Assembly: GCA_025924845.1 (NCBI GenBank)
Contig: JAICHN010000265.1
Location: 1-7,359, forward strand
DNA length: 7,359 nucleotides
Reading direction: 5' to 3'
Source of the DNA: Chloroflexota bacterium
GTDB taxonomy: Bacteria > Chloroflexota > UBA5177 > JANWHV01
The notes below the pieces were generated by a model. That model searched no databases. It worked only from the letters and a program-made list of their open reading frames with translations, and was not told the origin of the DNA. The translations under genes were made by a program, and so were the position numbers. Of this stretch, positions 1 through 5,803 are shown one piece after another. Position 1 is the stretch's first letter. Each line of letters starts with the position of its first letter.

Positions 1-1079
1 CACCCGTTGGTGAAGACGACGCGCCGGCCCTGCCCTCGATGGAAGTCGACGTGGGACCGCAGCGCCTCCAGGCTCGTCGCATACTTCTCCATCGGAGTGA
101 AGCAGTCGGCCAACTCCTTGGCCGAGCAGGTCGCCGTACCGTCCTTGCTGACGACGATCCGGGCCGCGGCGGCGGCGATCTCGGCGGCGACCGGTGCCTG
201 GGCCCCTGCGGCGAGGGTGAGGGCAAGCGCACTGACAAAGGTATCGCCCGCCCCGGTTGCGCGTGTGTGGTCGGCCGGCTGACTGTAGGTGCGGTACGGC
301 GGGCGGTCCCGCTCCACGATTACCGCGCCATCCGTATCGAGGGTGGCGGCGACAATGCGGGCCCCCGTCGCTTCCAACAGCCGTTCACCCTGGGCGACGA
401 CCCACTCCGCCCTGCTGCCCGCGTCATCTGCCTCGGATTCGTCGAGTAGGCGCAGAACCTCGCCGTAGTTCGGCTTTACCGCCGTAGCGCCGACCGCACG
501 GTAGGCCGCCAGATCCTTGGCATCCACCACCAGTACGCGGGGCGTGGCACGCGCTGCCGCGGCAAGCGCCTTGATGATGAGCGGAGTCAGGATTCCGTAG
601 CCGTAGTCGGAGACCACCACGGCATCACAATCGGCGAACAACCGGGTAAGGCAGTTGGCCACTCGCCGTTCGGTCCGCCGATCCAGCGGCTCGGTGCTGC
701 CCTGATCGAACCGCAACAGCAACTGGGAACCGGCCAGTACGCGTTGCTTGGTGAGTGTCCGCCGGGCGCCCGACCGGTGAACATGCTCGGTCGCGATGCC
801 CTGTTCGCGCAATGTTTCCAGCACCCGCGCCCCTTCATCATCATCACCGACCACCGAAAGGAAATCGACCCGCGCGCCCAGGCTGTGGAGGTTCACCGCA
901 GCGTTCGCGGCGCCTCCGGGCTGGTCAATAGTCTCGCGCACCTGCACGATCGGCACCGGTGCTTCACGACACAAACGAGTTGCCGTACCGCATATGTACC
1001 GATCGAGCATCGCCTCGCCGATCACCAGCACGCGGCGCTGGGCGAAAGCGGCGATTGTCTGCCAGGGAGTAGGATTCAT
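1..1079 (-). CDS. hldE: Bifunctional heptose 7-phosphate kinase / heptose 1-phosphate adenylyltransferase, 3' end outside window
   Basis: The frame is open from the ATG at 1079 to the window edge (359 codons seen). It encodes a PfkB/ribokinase-type kinase: the GGAAN sugar-binding motif is at residues 55-59, a VKPNYGE motif at 201-207, and the RATGAGDT signature has the catalytic Asp at 279. After a short linker the protein reaches VVFTNG (354-359), the start of the cytidylyltransferase-like domain that normally continues as CFDxLH, so this is the two-domain HldE form and not a lone kinase. Known family role: the kinase makes D-glycero-D-manno-heptose 1,7-bisphosphate, and the second domain makes ADP-heptose from heptose 1-phosphate in the cytoplasm. 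The start overlaps the gmhB stop as ATGA, which implies translational coupling. The adenylyltransferase active site is not visible here. Confidence 0.95.
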   Translation of the reverse strand, partial: MNPTPWQTIAAFAQRRVLVIGEAMLDRYICGTATRLCREAPVPIVQVRETIDQPGGAANAAVNLHSLGARVDFLSVVGDDDEGARVLETLREQGIATEHVHRSGARRTLTKQRVLAGSQLLLRFDQGSTEPLDRRTERRVANCLTRLFADCDAVVVSDYGYGILTPLIIKALAAAARATPRVLVVDAKDLAAYRAVGATAVKPNYGEVLRLLDESEADDAGSRAEWVVAQGERLLEATGARIVAATLDTDGAVIVERDRPPYRTYSQPADHTRATGAGDTFVSALALTLAAGAQAPVAAEIAAAAARIVVSKDGTATCSAKELADCFTPMEKYATSLEALRSHVDFHRGQGRRVVFTNG

Positions 1080-1729
1080 TGGTACCTTTCGGGGTGGTCC
1101 GGGATCGGACGACCCATCAAACGTTCCATACCGGAGGCGCCGAGAATCAGCTCTGCCGCCTCGACCAAGCCGCGTGCCCTAAAGTGAGGGAGGCGGCGCG
1201 GCGTGAATTGCCACTCCGTCTCATTGCCGTTATCCAGCAACAGTGTCCCGCACCCCGCGGCGCGGCCGGCCTCGATATCGTCGAGAATATCGCCAATCAT
1301 CCAGGAAGCATCCAGATCGATACCAAGTTCCCACGCGGCGCGCAGAAGCATAGCCGGCGCCGGCTTGCGGCAGGCACAGGCGATGGCATAGCGGGCCACC
1401 AGGCCGTCCGGATGGTGCGGGCAATAGTAGAAGCCGTCCAGGGGTACGCCGGCGCTCGCTAGTAGGTCGCGCAATCGAGCCTCGACCCCTTGTAGAGCCC
1501 GCTCCGGAAAATATCCGCGCGCCACGCCCGACTGATTGGACACCACGATCAGCCGGTAGCCTGCCCCATGGAGCAGACGCAGCGCCTCCCCCGCGCCGTC
1601 CGCCAGGCGGATGCGCGCTGGATCGACGTTAAACGGTATGTCGTCGATGAGCGTGCCGTCTTTATCCAGGAAGACCGCGGGCACGCCCGCCGCTCTTGCC
1701 ACATGTCGTGCGTCAGGCACACTGGCCAT
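1076..1729 (-). CDS. gmhB: D-glycero-beta-D-manno-heptose 1,7-bisphosphate 7-phosphatase (HAD-IIIA)
   Basis: This 217-residue HAD-superfamily phosphatase removes the 7-phosphate of heptose 1,7-bisphosphate. Motif I is LDKDGT with nucleophile Asp22 and Asp24; motif II is SNQSG (Ser64); Lys122 sits in CRKPAP; motif IV is MIGDILDD (Asp147, Asp150/151). The zinc knuckle of GmhB is complete: Cys103, His105, Cys118 and Cys120, with the same spacing as in the E. coli enzyme. The protein is about 25 residues longer than the E. coli one, mainly in an Arg-rich C-terminal tail. The ATG at 1729 was chosen because the family starts just before the DxD motif. The same frame stays open far upstream, but there it runs across the SDR gene in another frame. 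The start lies 17 bp after the SDR stop with only a weak ribosome site (GAAAG), and the stop overlaps hldE by 4 bp. Confidence 0.93.
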   Translation of the reverse strand: MASVPDARHVARAAGVPAVFLDKDGTLIDDIPFNVDPARIRLADGAGEALRLLHGAGYRLIVVSNQSGVARGYFPERALQGVEARLRDLLASAGVPLDGFYYCPHHPDGLVARYAIACACRKPAPAMLLRAAWELGIDLDASWMIGDILDDIEAGRAAGCGTLLLDNGNETEWQFTPRRLPHFRARGLVEAAELILGASGMERLMGRPIPDHPERYQ

Positions 1730-1746
1730 TGCAATTGACTTTCGGC

Positions 1747-2472
1747 CTACGGCCAGGAGGTTTCGCGCATCGGCAGCACCATCACCTCGGGAATCACCGT
1801 CTCTGCCGGTTGCGAAAGCACGAACAGGATCGTTTCGGCCACATTGCGCGGATCCTGTAAGGTACGCTGATCGATATCGGGGAAGCGATCGAGCAGAAAC
1901 GGGGTGCGCATGCCCCCGGCCACGATCGCCGTCACCTTGATGTTCCGCGGTCTCCCCTCTACGTGGAGGGCGTAACTCAGGCCGAGCAGCCCCCATTTGC
2001 TTGCGTGATACACTGACGCATTGGCCCAGGCACGCTTGGCCGCCGTGGAGACGATATTTACGATGTGTCCTCTGCCTTGCGCCTGCATGGCCGGCATCGC
2101 GTACTTCGACATCAGGAACGGCCCGGTCAGATTTACCGCCAGTACTCGATCCCACTCCTTGGGGGACAACTCGTCGACCGGCAAGGTGCGATCGATCCCG
2201 GCGCAGTTCAGCAGGTAATCGAGCCGCCCCTGTCGCGATAGTGTCTGATCGATCGCTTCGCGCGCCTGGCCGGCGTCGCTCACATCGAGCTTGAGCCATG
2301 TCGCCTTGGGTCCGCGGTCGCCGGCGGATTCCGCTACCCGCTCGGCAGCCTCCGCATTGATATCGCCTACCACGACCCGCGCCCCGGCGCCGGCGAGAAC
2401 GCGGCAGGTGGCCTCGCCCAGCCCGCTGCCGCCTCCGGTCACCAGGGCTACTTTCCCCTCAAGGTTGACCAT
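1747..2472 (-). CDS. Classical short-chain dehydrogenase/reductase, substrate unknown
   Basis: A 241-residue NAD(P)-dependent oxidoreductase of the classical SDR type (FabG-like fold). The nucleotide-binding motif TGGGSGLG is at residues 12-19, the NCAG motif at 89-92, the structural Asn at 114, catalytic Ser142, Tyr155 and Lys159 (YHASK). Asp37 after the second beta strand suggests a preference for NAD over NADP. The usual PG motif after the active site is replaced by AGGMRTP. It is about 70 residues too short to be HldD, the extended-SDR heptose epimerase, and lacks that enzyme's C-terminal domain. Its place between the GmhA and GmhB functions suggests it acts on a heptose intermediate or on the sugar of the final product; this is inference. 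The ATG at 2472 was chosen over an in-frame ATG at 2577 because the SDR fold begins there, a GGGGTG sequence lies just upstream, and the longer form would overlap the previous gene. Confidence 0.92.
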   Translation of the reverse strand: MVNLEGKVALVTGGGSGLGEATCRVLAGAGARVVVGDINAEAAERVAESAGDRGPKATWLKLDVSDAGQAREAIDQTLSRQGRLDYLLNCAGIDRTLPVDELSPKEWDRVLAVNLTGPFLMSKYAMPAMQAQGRGHIVNIVSTAAKRAWANASVYHASKWGLLGLSYALHVEGRPRNIKVTAIVAGGMRTPFLLDRFPDIDQRTLQDPRNVAETILFVLSQPAETVIPEVMVLPMRETSWP

Positions 2473-2515
2473 CGTCGCACCCCATTTCCTTTCCGGCGCC
2501 GTGGCGTCGCGCCCC

Positions 2516-4447
2516 TCATGCTCCCGCCGCCGCACGACGGCGCGCCGGCTTCCCGCCCCCCGCGTCCAGATGAACAATGTCTATACTGGGTATGGTTTGA
2601 GGCACTGCCGGCCGATCCGCGCACCATTCCTCTTCGACCCGCTCGCAAATCAGATGGATGACCACCATTTGCACTTCCTGGATGCGCTGCGTGTCGAAGG
2701 AGGGGACCACAATCGCCGTATCGGCCAGAGTCAGCAGGTCACCGCCGTCTCTGCCCAGGAGGGCGACACAGTGCATGCCGAGGGTCCGTGCCGCTTCGAA
2801 CGCGGTGATCAGGTTGCGGGAGCGTCCGCTGGTGCTGATCCCCAGAAGCACATCCCCGGTGCGGCCGAAAGCCTCGACCTGGCGGGCAAACACCCCATCG
2901 AAACCGTAGTCGTTGGACCAGGCGGTGACGGTTGCCATGTCGGCGGGTAAGGCTAGGGCGGGAAGACCCGGCCGATCGGCCTGCCTGAACCGGCCGACCA
3001 GTTCAGCGGCAAGATGCTGGGCATCAGCGGCGCTGCCGCCGTTGCCGCAGGCAAGCAGCTTGCCGCCCCGCTTGAAGCAGTCCGCGATTACCGCCGCTGC
3101 CTCCGCGATGCCGGGGCGCAGGCGGTGGCGCGACTCTCGTGTCGTCTCAAGAAGCCCCGCGAAGCCGGCGTCGACCACGGCCTGCGCGCGGGTGAGGCCG
3201 GGGCAAGGCGTAGTGGCGGCGATGACGCTCTCATAGAGCGTCGCCAACGCTCCTCCCACCCGGCGCCAGGTAAACAACCGTCTGGCCCGCCGGCGCCCCT
3301 GCCTGCCCAGCTTGATCCGTAACTCGGGATTGGTAATGACGTAGGCCATGCGTTCGGCCAGGGCAGCGGGATCGCTGGGCGGCACTAAGAACCCGGTTTC
3401 CCCGTCACGCACGCTGAATTTGATCCCACCCACGCAAGATCCGATCACCGGTGTCCCGCAGGCCATGGCCTCGACCGGCGTGATGCCGAACGGTTCATAC
3501 CAAGGAGTTACGGCAAACAGGTCGGCCGCGCTATAGAGCCGGCGCAGCATACCGCGCGGCTGGTGGCCCAGGAAACGCACCGCTTCCGCCACTCCCTCCT
3601 CTAGTGCTATGGCCTGGAGGCGGCCGATCTCGGGTGTCCGCTCCGGATCCGGCTCCGCGGAGTCACCGCCCGCGATCAACAGCCGCGCCGCGATCCCGTG
3701 ATTCTTGATGAGCCCCGCCAACCCGCGGATTACCGTGTCGACCCCTTTGCGGGGTACCATGCGGCCGAGCTGAAGAATCACGTGCTCGTCCGGATCAAGG
3801 CCCAGCAACCGGCGCGCCTCTGCCCGGTCGACGGGCGCCAACTCCTCCGGATCAAAGCCACAGGGAATAATGGTCACCTTGGCTCGATCCGCGTGATAGA
3901 GCTCGACCAGGTCTTCCTCGTCCTGCGGACATTCGGCGATGATCCGATCCGCCTCCATGACAAGGCGGTCCTCAATGGCGAAACGCGCATCGGGGAACTG
4001 ATCGTCGATGCCCTGGTAGAACCGGCGCACCCGACCGAGCGCGTGAAAGGTGATCACAAACGGCGTGCCCGTGATCCGCTTGAGATCGGCCGCGACCAGC
4101 CCGGACATCCAGAAGTTCGCGTGAATCAGGTCGTAGCCTCGTTCCTCATAGCTGATGAAACGCAACATCCAGGTGGTGAACTCATCCATGAATGGAAGCA
4201 GTGCTTCCTTGCGCACGTACCGGGATGGCCCGGCGGCAACGTGAATCACCCGTACGCCGGGCTGCCAATCGTCTATTTCCGGCAGACGTGGACTGTCCCG
4301 CCGCGTGAAAATGTCCACGGTGTGGCCCAGCGCGGCGAGCGAGCGCGCCACCTCGCCTACGTACACATTCTGGCCCCCGCTATCGACACCGCCGAGCGTC
4401 GCCAGCGGTGAGGCATGTTCGCTGATCATGGCAATACGACAGGTCAT
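2516..4447 (-). CDS. Fusion protein: GT4 glycosyltransferase + sedoheptulose 7-phosphate isomerase (GmhA-type SIS domain)
   Basis: A 643-residue two-enzyme protein. Residues 1 to about 410 form a GT4 (GT-B fold) glycosyltransferase resembling the sucrose-phosphate-synthase/MshA group: GGVDSGGQNVYV at 19-30, HALGR at 135-139, the donor-site GRMVPRKG at 228-235, and a full E-x7-E motif with Glu318 and Glu326. Residues about 420-610 form a phosphoheptose isomerase: CGNGGSAADAQH at 467-478, with His478, Glu482, Gln590 and His598 matching the zinc/catalytic set of E. coli GmhA (His61, Glu65, Gln172, His180) in near-identical spacing. The isomerase half makes heptose 7-phosphate, the first step of the pathway. 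A basic Arg/Ala/Gly tail ends the protein. No Met codon lies between residues 367 and 504, and the in-frame GTG at 3178 has no good ribosome site, so separate translation of the second half is unlikely. The start has an AGGGAGA ribosome site overlapping the stop of the preceding gene, 11 bp away. Confidence 0.95.
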   Translation of the reverse strand: MTCRIAMISEHASPLATLGGVDSGGQNVYVGEVARSLAALGHTVDIFTRRDSPRLPEIDDWQPGVRVIHVAAGPSRYVRKEALLPFMDEFTTWMLRFISYEERGYDLIHANFWMSGLVAADLKRITGTPFVITFHALGRVRRFYQGIDDQFPDARFAIEDRLVMEADRIIAECPQDEEDLVELYHADRAKVTIIPCGFDPEELAPVDRAEARRLLGLDPDEHVILQLGRMVPRKGVDTVIRGLAGLIKNHGIAARLLIAGGDSAEPDPERTPEIGRLQAIALEEGVAEAVRFLGHQPRGMLRRLYSAADLFAVTPWYEPFGITPVEAMACGTPVIGSCVGGIKFSVRDGETGFLVPPSDPAALAERMAYVITNPELRIKLGRQGRRRARRLFTWRRVGGALATLYESVIAATTPCPGLTRAQAVVDAGFAGLLETTRESRHRLRPGIAEAAAVIADCFKRGGKLLACGNGGSAADAQHLAAELVGRFRQADRPGLPALALPADMATVTAWSNDYGFDGVFARQVEAFGRTGDVLLGISTSGRSRNLITAFEAARTLGMHCVALLGRDGGDLLTLADTAIVVPSFDTQRIQEVQMVVIHLICERVEEEWCADRPAVPQTIPSIDIVHLDAGGGKPARRRAAAGA

Positions 4448-4458
4448 AGATAGTCTCC

Positions 4459-5409
4459 CTAGGTGCCGCCGGCGACCAAGCGCAGCGCCTGATCCCAGTC
4501 GTGACTGAATCGTTCGATGCTGAATCGTTCCCGCGCATAGTCCCGAGCGGCGGACCCCATGCGGCGGGCCAACTCCGGATCCTCCAGCAGCTCACGCATA
4601 CCTTCGACCAACCGCGCCGCATCGGTATGCAGGTAGCCGGAGACGCCGTTCTCTACCGCCGTTACCATCTCGGTGGTCGCCAGACCGACGATAGGCATGC
4701 CGACCATCATCGCCTCGCAAACCGCCAGCCCCAGACTGGTGTAGCGGATAGGGTTGCAGAAGAAACGATAGCGGGCCTCGAACGCGGGCAACCGATCGTG
4801 GGGTACCTCGCCGAGTCCGCCCAGTTGCTCGGCTTCCATCCCGACCAGGTCGAGAGGGATCCGCCGACGCATGCTCGTGAATATGTCGGCGCCCAGGCGG
4901 CGGCCACGCCAGTGCAGCCCGTTGATCACCACGATGCCGCGGGCAATATCGCCGCTATAGCGTATCCCCTCCGGGATCACCACGCCATGCTCGATCACAC
5001 ACGTCGGGGTTCGCCCGCTGTCCCACATTAATTGGTTGAAGTGAGTGACATGCACCAGCAGCACTGATGGGTCATCTACCGGGTGGCGGGTATCGGTCGG
5101 GTGCTCGCGCGGCGGGTCGTGCTCCAGATAGACGCGAGGCAGGCGGCGCTGCACACCGGAGAGGATCTCATACTGATCCTTGAGGTAATGGGGTCGAGAC
5201 TGGAAGAGAATACAATCCAGCGCCAAATCGCGCACCTCATCCACCGGCACCTCATGAACATTGTCCGGCCATTGATGCACCCCGGTCCGGCCGCCATAGC
5301 CGGCGGCGCGATCGGGCCGCACAGGCAGGTAGAAGTCATGCGGCGCATGCACCAGATAGTAGAGATAGCTGCCGTGGACATGCCACGTTAGTACGCGCAA
5401 CCGATCCAT
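4459..5409 (-). CDS. GT4-like glycosyltransferase, first gene of the heptose operon
   Basis: A 316-residue protein with no signal peptide or membrane segment. The C-terminal half has the GT-B donor-binding pattern: a segment around YTSLGLAVCEAMMVGMPIVG (223-242, catalytic-type Glu232), then the VENGVSGYL stretch (252-260) and the closing helices typical of family 1/4 transferases. The N-terminal half is short and has unusual aromatic and His-rich stretches (WHVHGSYLYYL near residue 9; EHDPPREHPTDTRHP at 96-110). The first Glu of the usual E-x7-E is Thr224, so sugar-phosphate contacts may differ. The acceptor and donor are not known; ADP-heptose is a reasonable guess from the operon. An in-frame TAG four codons upstream of the ATG fixes the start at 5409 or later. 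The best purine-rich site (GAGGAGAG) lies 19 bp upstream, too far for a normal ribosome site, so initiation here may be weak or use a downstream codon. Confidence 0.9.
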   Translation of the reverse strand: MDRLRVLTWHVHGSYLYYLVHAPHDFYLPVRPDRAAGYGGRTGVHQWPDNVHEVPVDEVRDLALDCILFQSRPHYLKDQYEILSGVQRRLPRVYLEHDPPREHPTDTRHPVDDPSVLLVHVTHFNQLMWDSGRTPTCVIEHGVVIPEGIRYSGDIARGIVVINGLHWRGRRLGADIFTSMRRRIPLDLVGMEAEQLGGLGEVPHDRLPAFEARYRFFCNPIRYTSLGLAVCEAMMVGMPIVGLATTEMVTAVENGVSGYLHTDAARLVEGMRELLEDPELARRMGSAARDYARERFSIERFSHDWDQALRLVAGGT

Positions 5410-5465
5410 TGCCGGCCAATTCTATTTGCTCTCCTCGTGTCCATACTTTCGATGGTAAAGGCTGC

Positions 5466-5494
5466 ATGCTAAGGATCCTTCGGTGAACTGTCCA
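5466..5494 (-). promoter_or_regulatory. Sigma70-type promoter for the leftward heptose operon
   Basis: On the minus strand a -35 box TGGACA (5494-5489, 5 of 6 to consensus) is followed after exactly 17 bp by a -10 box TAGCAT (5471-5466, 4 of 6 including the key A and final T). This predicts a transcript start near 5459 and a leader of about 50 nt before the first glycosyltransferase. This is a pattern match, not a measured start. Confidence 0.5.
5471..5480. promoter_or_regulatory. Perfect 10-bp palindrome AAGGATCCTT in the operon promoter spacer
   Basis: AAGGATCCTT is its own reverse complement and lies between the -35 and -10 boxes, touching the first base of the -10. A dimeric regulator bound here would block RNA polymerase, so it is a candidate repressor operator. 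A 10-bp palindrome can also occur by chance; no second copy was seen in the window. Confidence 0.25.
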
Positions 5495-5514
5495 GCAGAT
5501 CGCGCTTTTAGGTA

Positions 5515-5529
5515 CCGCGGATTGGGCAA
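5515..5529. repeat. Direct repeat copy 1, CCGCnnATTGGGCAA, upstream of the operon promoter
   Basis: This 15-bp element matches the copy at 5676-5690 in 13 of 15 positions and in the same orientation. It lies about 20 bp beyond the -35 box of the leftward promoter (centre near -63 from the predicted start), a usual position for an activator site. It is a candidate binding site for the divergently encoded CdaR-like regulator, by location only. Confidence 0.35.
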
Positions 5530-5562
5530 TTGCACAGTCGGACGCGGTAGTGCTGAGTTCGC

Positions 5563-5591
5563 TTGATTCCTTATTCCCCCCAACTCATCAT
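5563..5591 (+). promoter_or_regulatory. Weak candidate promoter for the regulator gene
   Basis: TTGATT (5563-5568) and CATCAT (5586-5591) are separated by 17 bp and each match the sigma70 consensus at 4 of 6 positions. If used, the leader would be about 200 nt and would carry the hairpin, the repeats and the short reading frame before the regulator. No better pair was found on this strand, but the match is weak. Confidence 0.2.
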
Positions 5592-5598
5592 GATAGGA

Positions 5599-5689
5599 GT
5601 GACCGGTGTGTGCGAATGGGTGAGCGCGGGTGCGGCAGACATCGCACCTTCGCGGCAAGATCGATGAAACGCGCTCCGCACATTGGGCA
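5599..5689 (-). pseudogene. Possible remnant of a small zinc-ribbon protein, split by a one-base frame change
   Basis: On the minus strand one frame reads CPMCGARFIDLAA (Cys codons at 5689-5687 and 5680-5678). A second frame reads RCDVCRTRAHPFAHTGH (Cys codons at 5646-5644 and 5637-5635, His codons following). Skipping one base between them gives C-x2-C-x10-C-x2-C, a normal zinc-ribbon spacing. The upstream part could begin at a GTG at 5770. As it stands neither frame encodes the whole motif. This could be a decayed gene, a base-calling error or coincidence in a control region; confidence is low. Confidence 0.18.
5609..5618. repeat. Direct repeat TGTGCGAATG, copy 1
   Basis: A 10-bp exact direct repeat, with its other copy at 5720-5729 in the same orientation, 111 bp apart. 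Both lie in the divergent control region. They could be protein-binding sites or chance. Confidence 0.25.
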
Positions 5690-5690
5690 A
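5676..5690. repeat. Direct repeat copy 2, CCGCnnATTGGGCAA, upstream of the regulator gene
   Basis: Second copy of the 15-bp element, 161 bp from the first and 110 bp before the regulator's start codon. Having one copy near each divergent gene would suit coordinated control or looping. The same bases also encode the CPMC motif of the zinc-ribbon-like stretch on the minus strand, so one of the two readings may be coincidence. Confidence 0.35.
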
Positions 5691-5694
5691 AGAA

Positions 5695-5718
5695 CCGCCG
5701 GGGCCGTCAGGCCGGCGG
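5695..5718 (+). other. GC-rich hairpin in the regulator's leader region
   Basis: The arm CCGCCGGGGCC (5695-5705) pairs with GGCCGGCGG (5710-5718) around a GTCA loop, giving nine G-C pairs with a two-base GG bulge. No run of T follows, so it is not a standard terminator. It would lie in the leader RNA if the regulator is transcribed from further upstream, or could act as a DNA-level inverted repeat. Confidence 0.35.
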
Positions 5719-5719
5719 C

Positions 5720-5729
5720 TGTGCGAATG
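5720..5729. repeat. Direct repeat TGTGCGAATG, copy 2
   Basis: Second copy of the 10-bp repeat at 5609-5618, placed directly after the GC-rich hairpin and 70 bp before the regulator start. Confidence 0.25.
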
Positions 5730-5758
5730 CCGTGGCCGGGCAGGTTGGAGCGGGCAGC

Positions 5759-5803
5759 ATGAGCCGGCACGAACGGGAAGGCATGGAGAATAAGTCGCCA
5801 TGA
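5759..5803 (+). CDS. Possible 14-codon leader peptide coupled to the regulator gene
   Basis: The frame MSRHEREGMENKSP begins at an ATG with a well-placed GGAG (5747-5750, 8 bp spacing) and ends in a TGA that overlaps the regulator's ATG as ATGA (5800-5803). The regulator's own nearest GGAG (5785-5788) is 11 bp from its start, which is long, so coupling through this short frame is plausible. The frame is open back to 5624, so the leader could be longer. The peptide resembles nothing known and there is no proof of translation. Confidence 0.3.
   Translation: MSRHEREGMENKSP

Noticed and set aside
744..1187. 147-codon open frame on the plus strand
   Set aside because: It runs opposite hldE and gmhB, both of which have clear family motifs; the encoded sequence is of random character.
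1730..2299. Long upstream extension of the GmhB frame (190 extra residues)
   Set aside because: It lies across the SDR gene in another frame, is Arg/Gly-rich without any fold signature, and the HAD phosphatase family begins right after the ATG at 1729.
2473..2577. Earlier in-frame start for the SDR at 2577
   Set aside because: It would add 35 Arg-rich residues before the nucleotide-binding fold and overlap the preceding gene by 62 bp.
3176..3178. Possible internal GTG start giving a free GmhA domain
   Set aside because: No suitable ribosome site precedes it, and no ATG lies nearby, so the fusion is taken as one protein.
3698..4411. 237-codon open frame on the plus strand
   Set aside because: It is antisense to the well-supported GT4 half of the fusion protein and has no recognisable domain; such frames are common opposite GC-rich genes.
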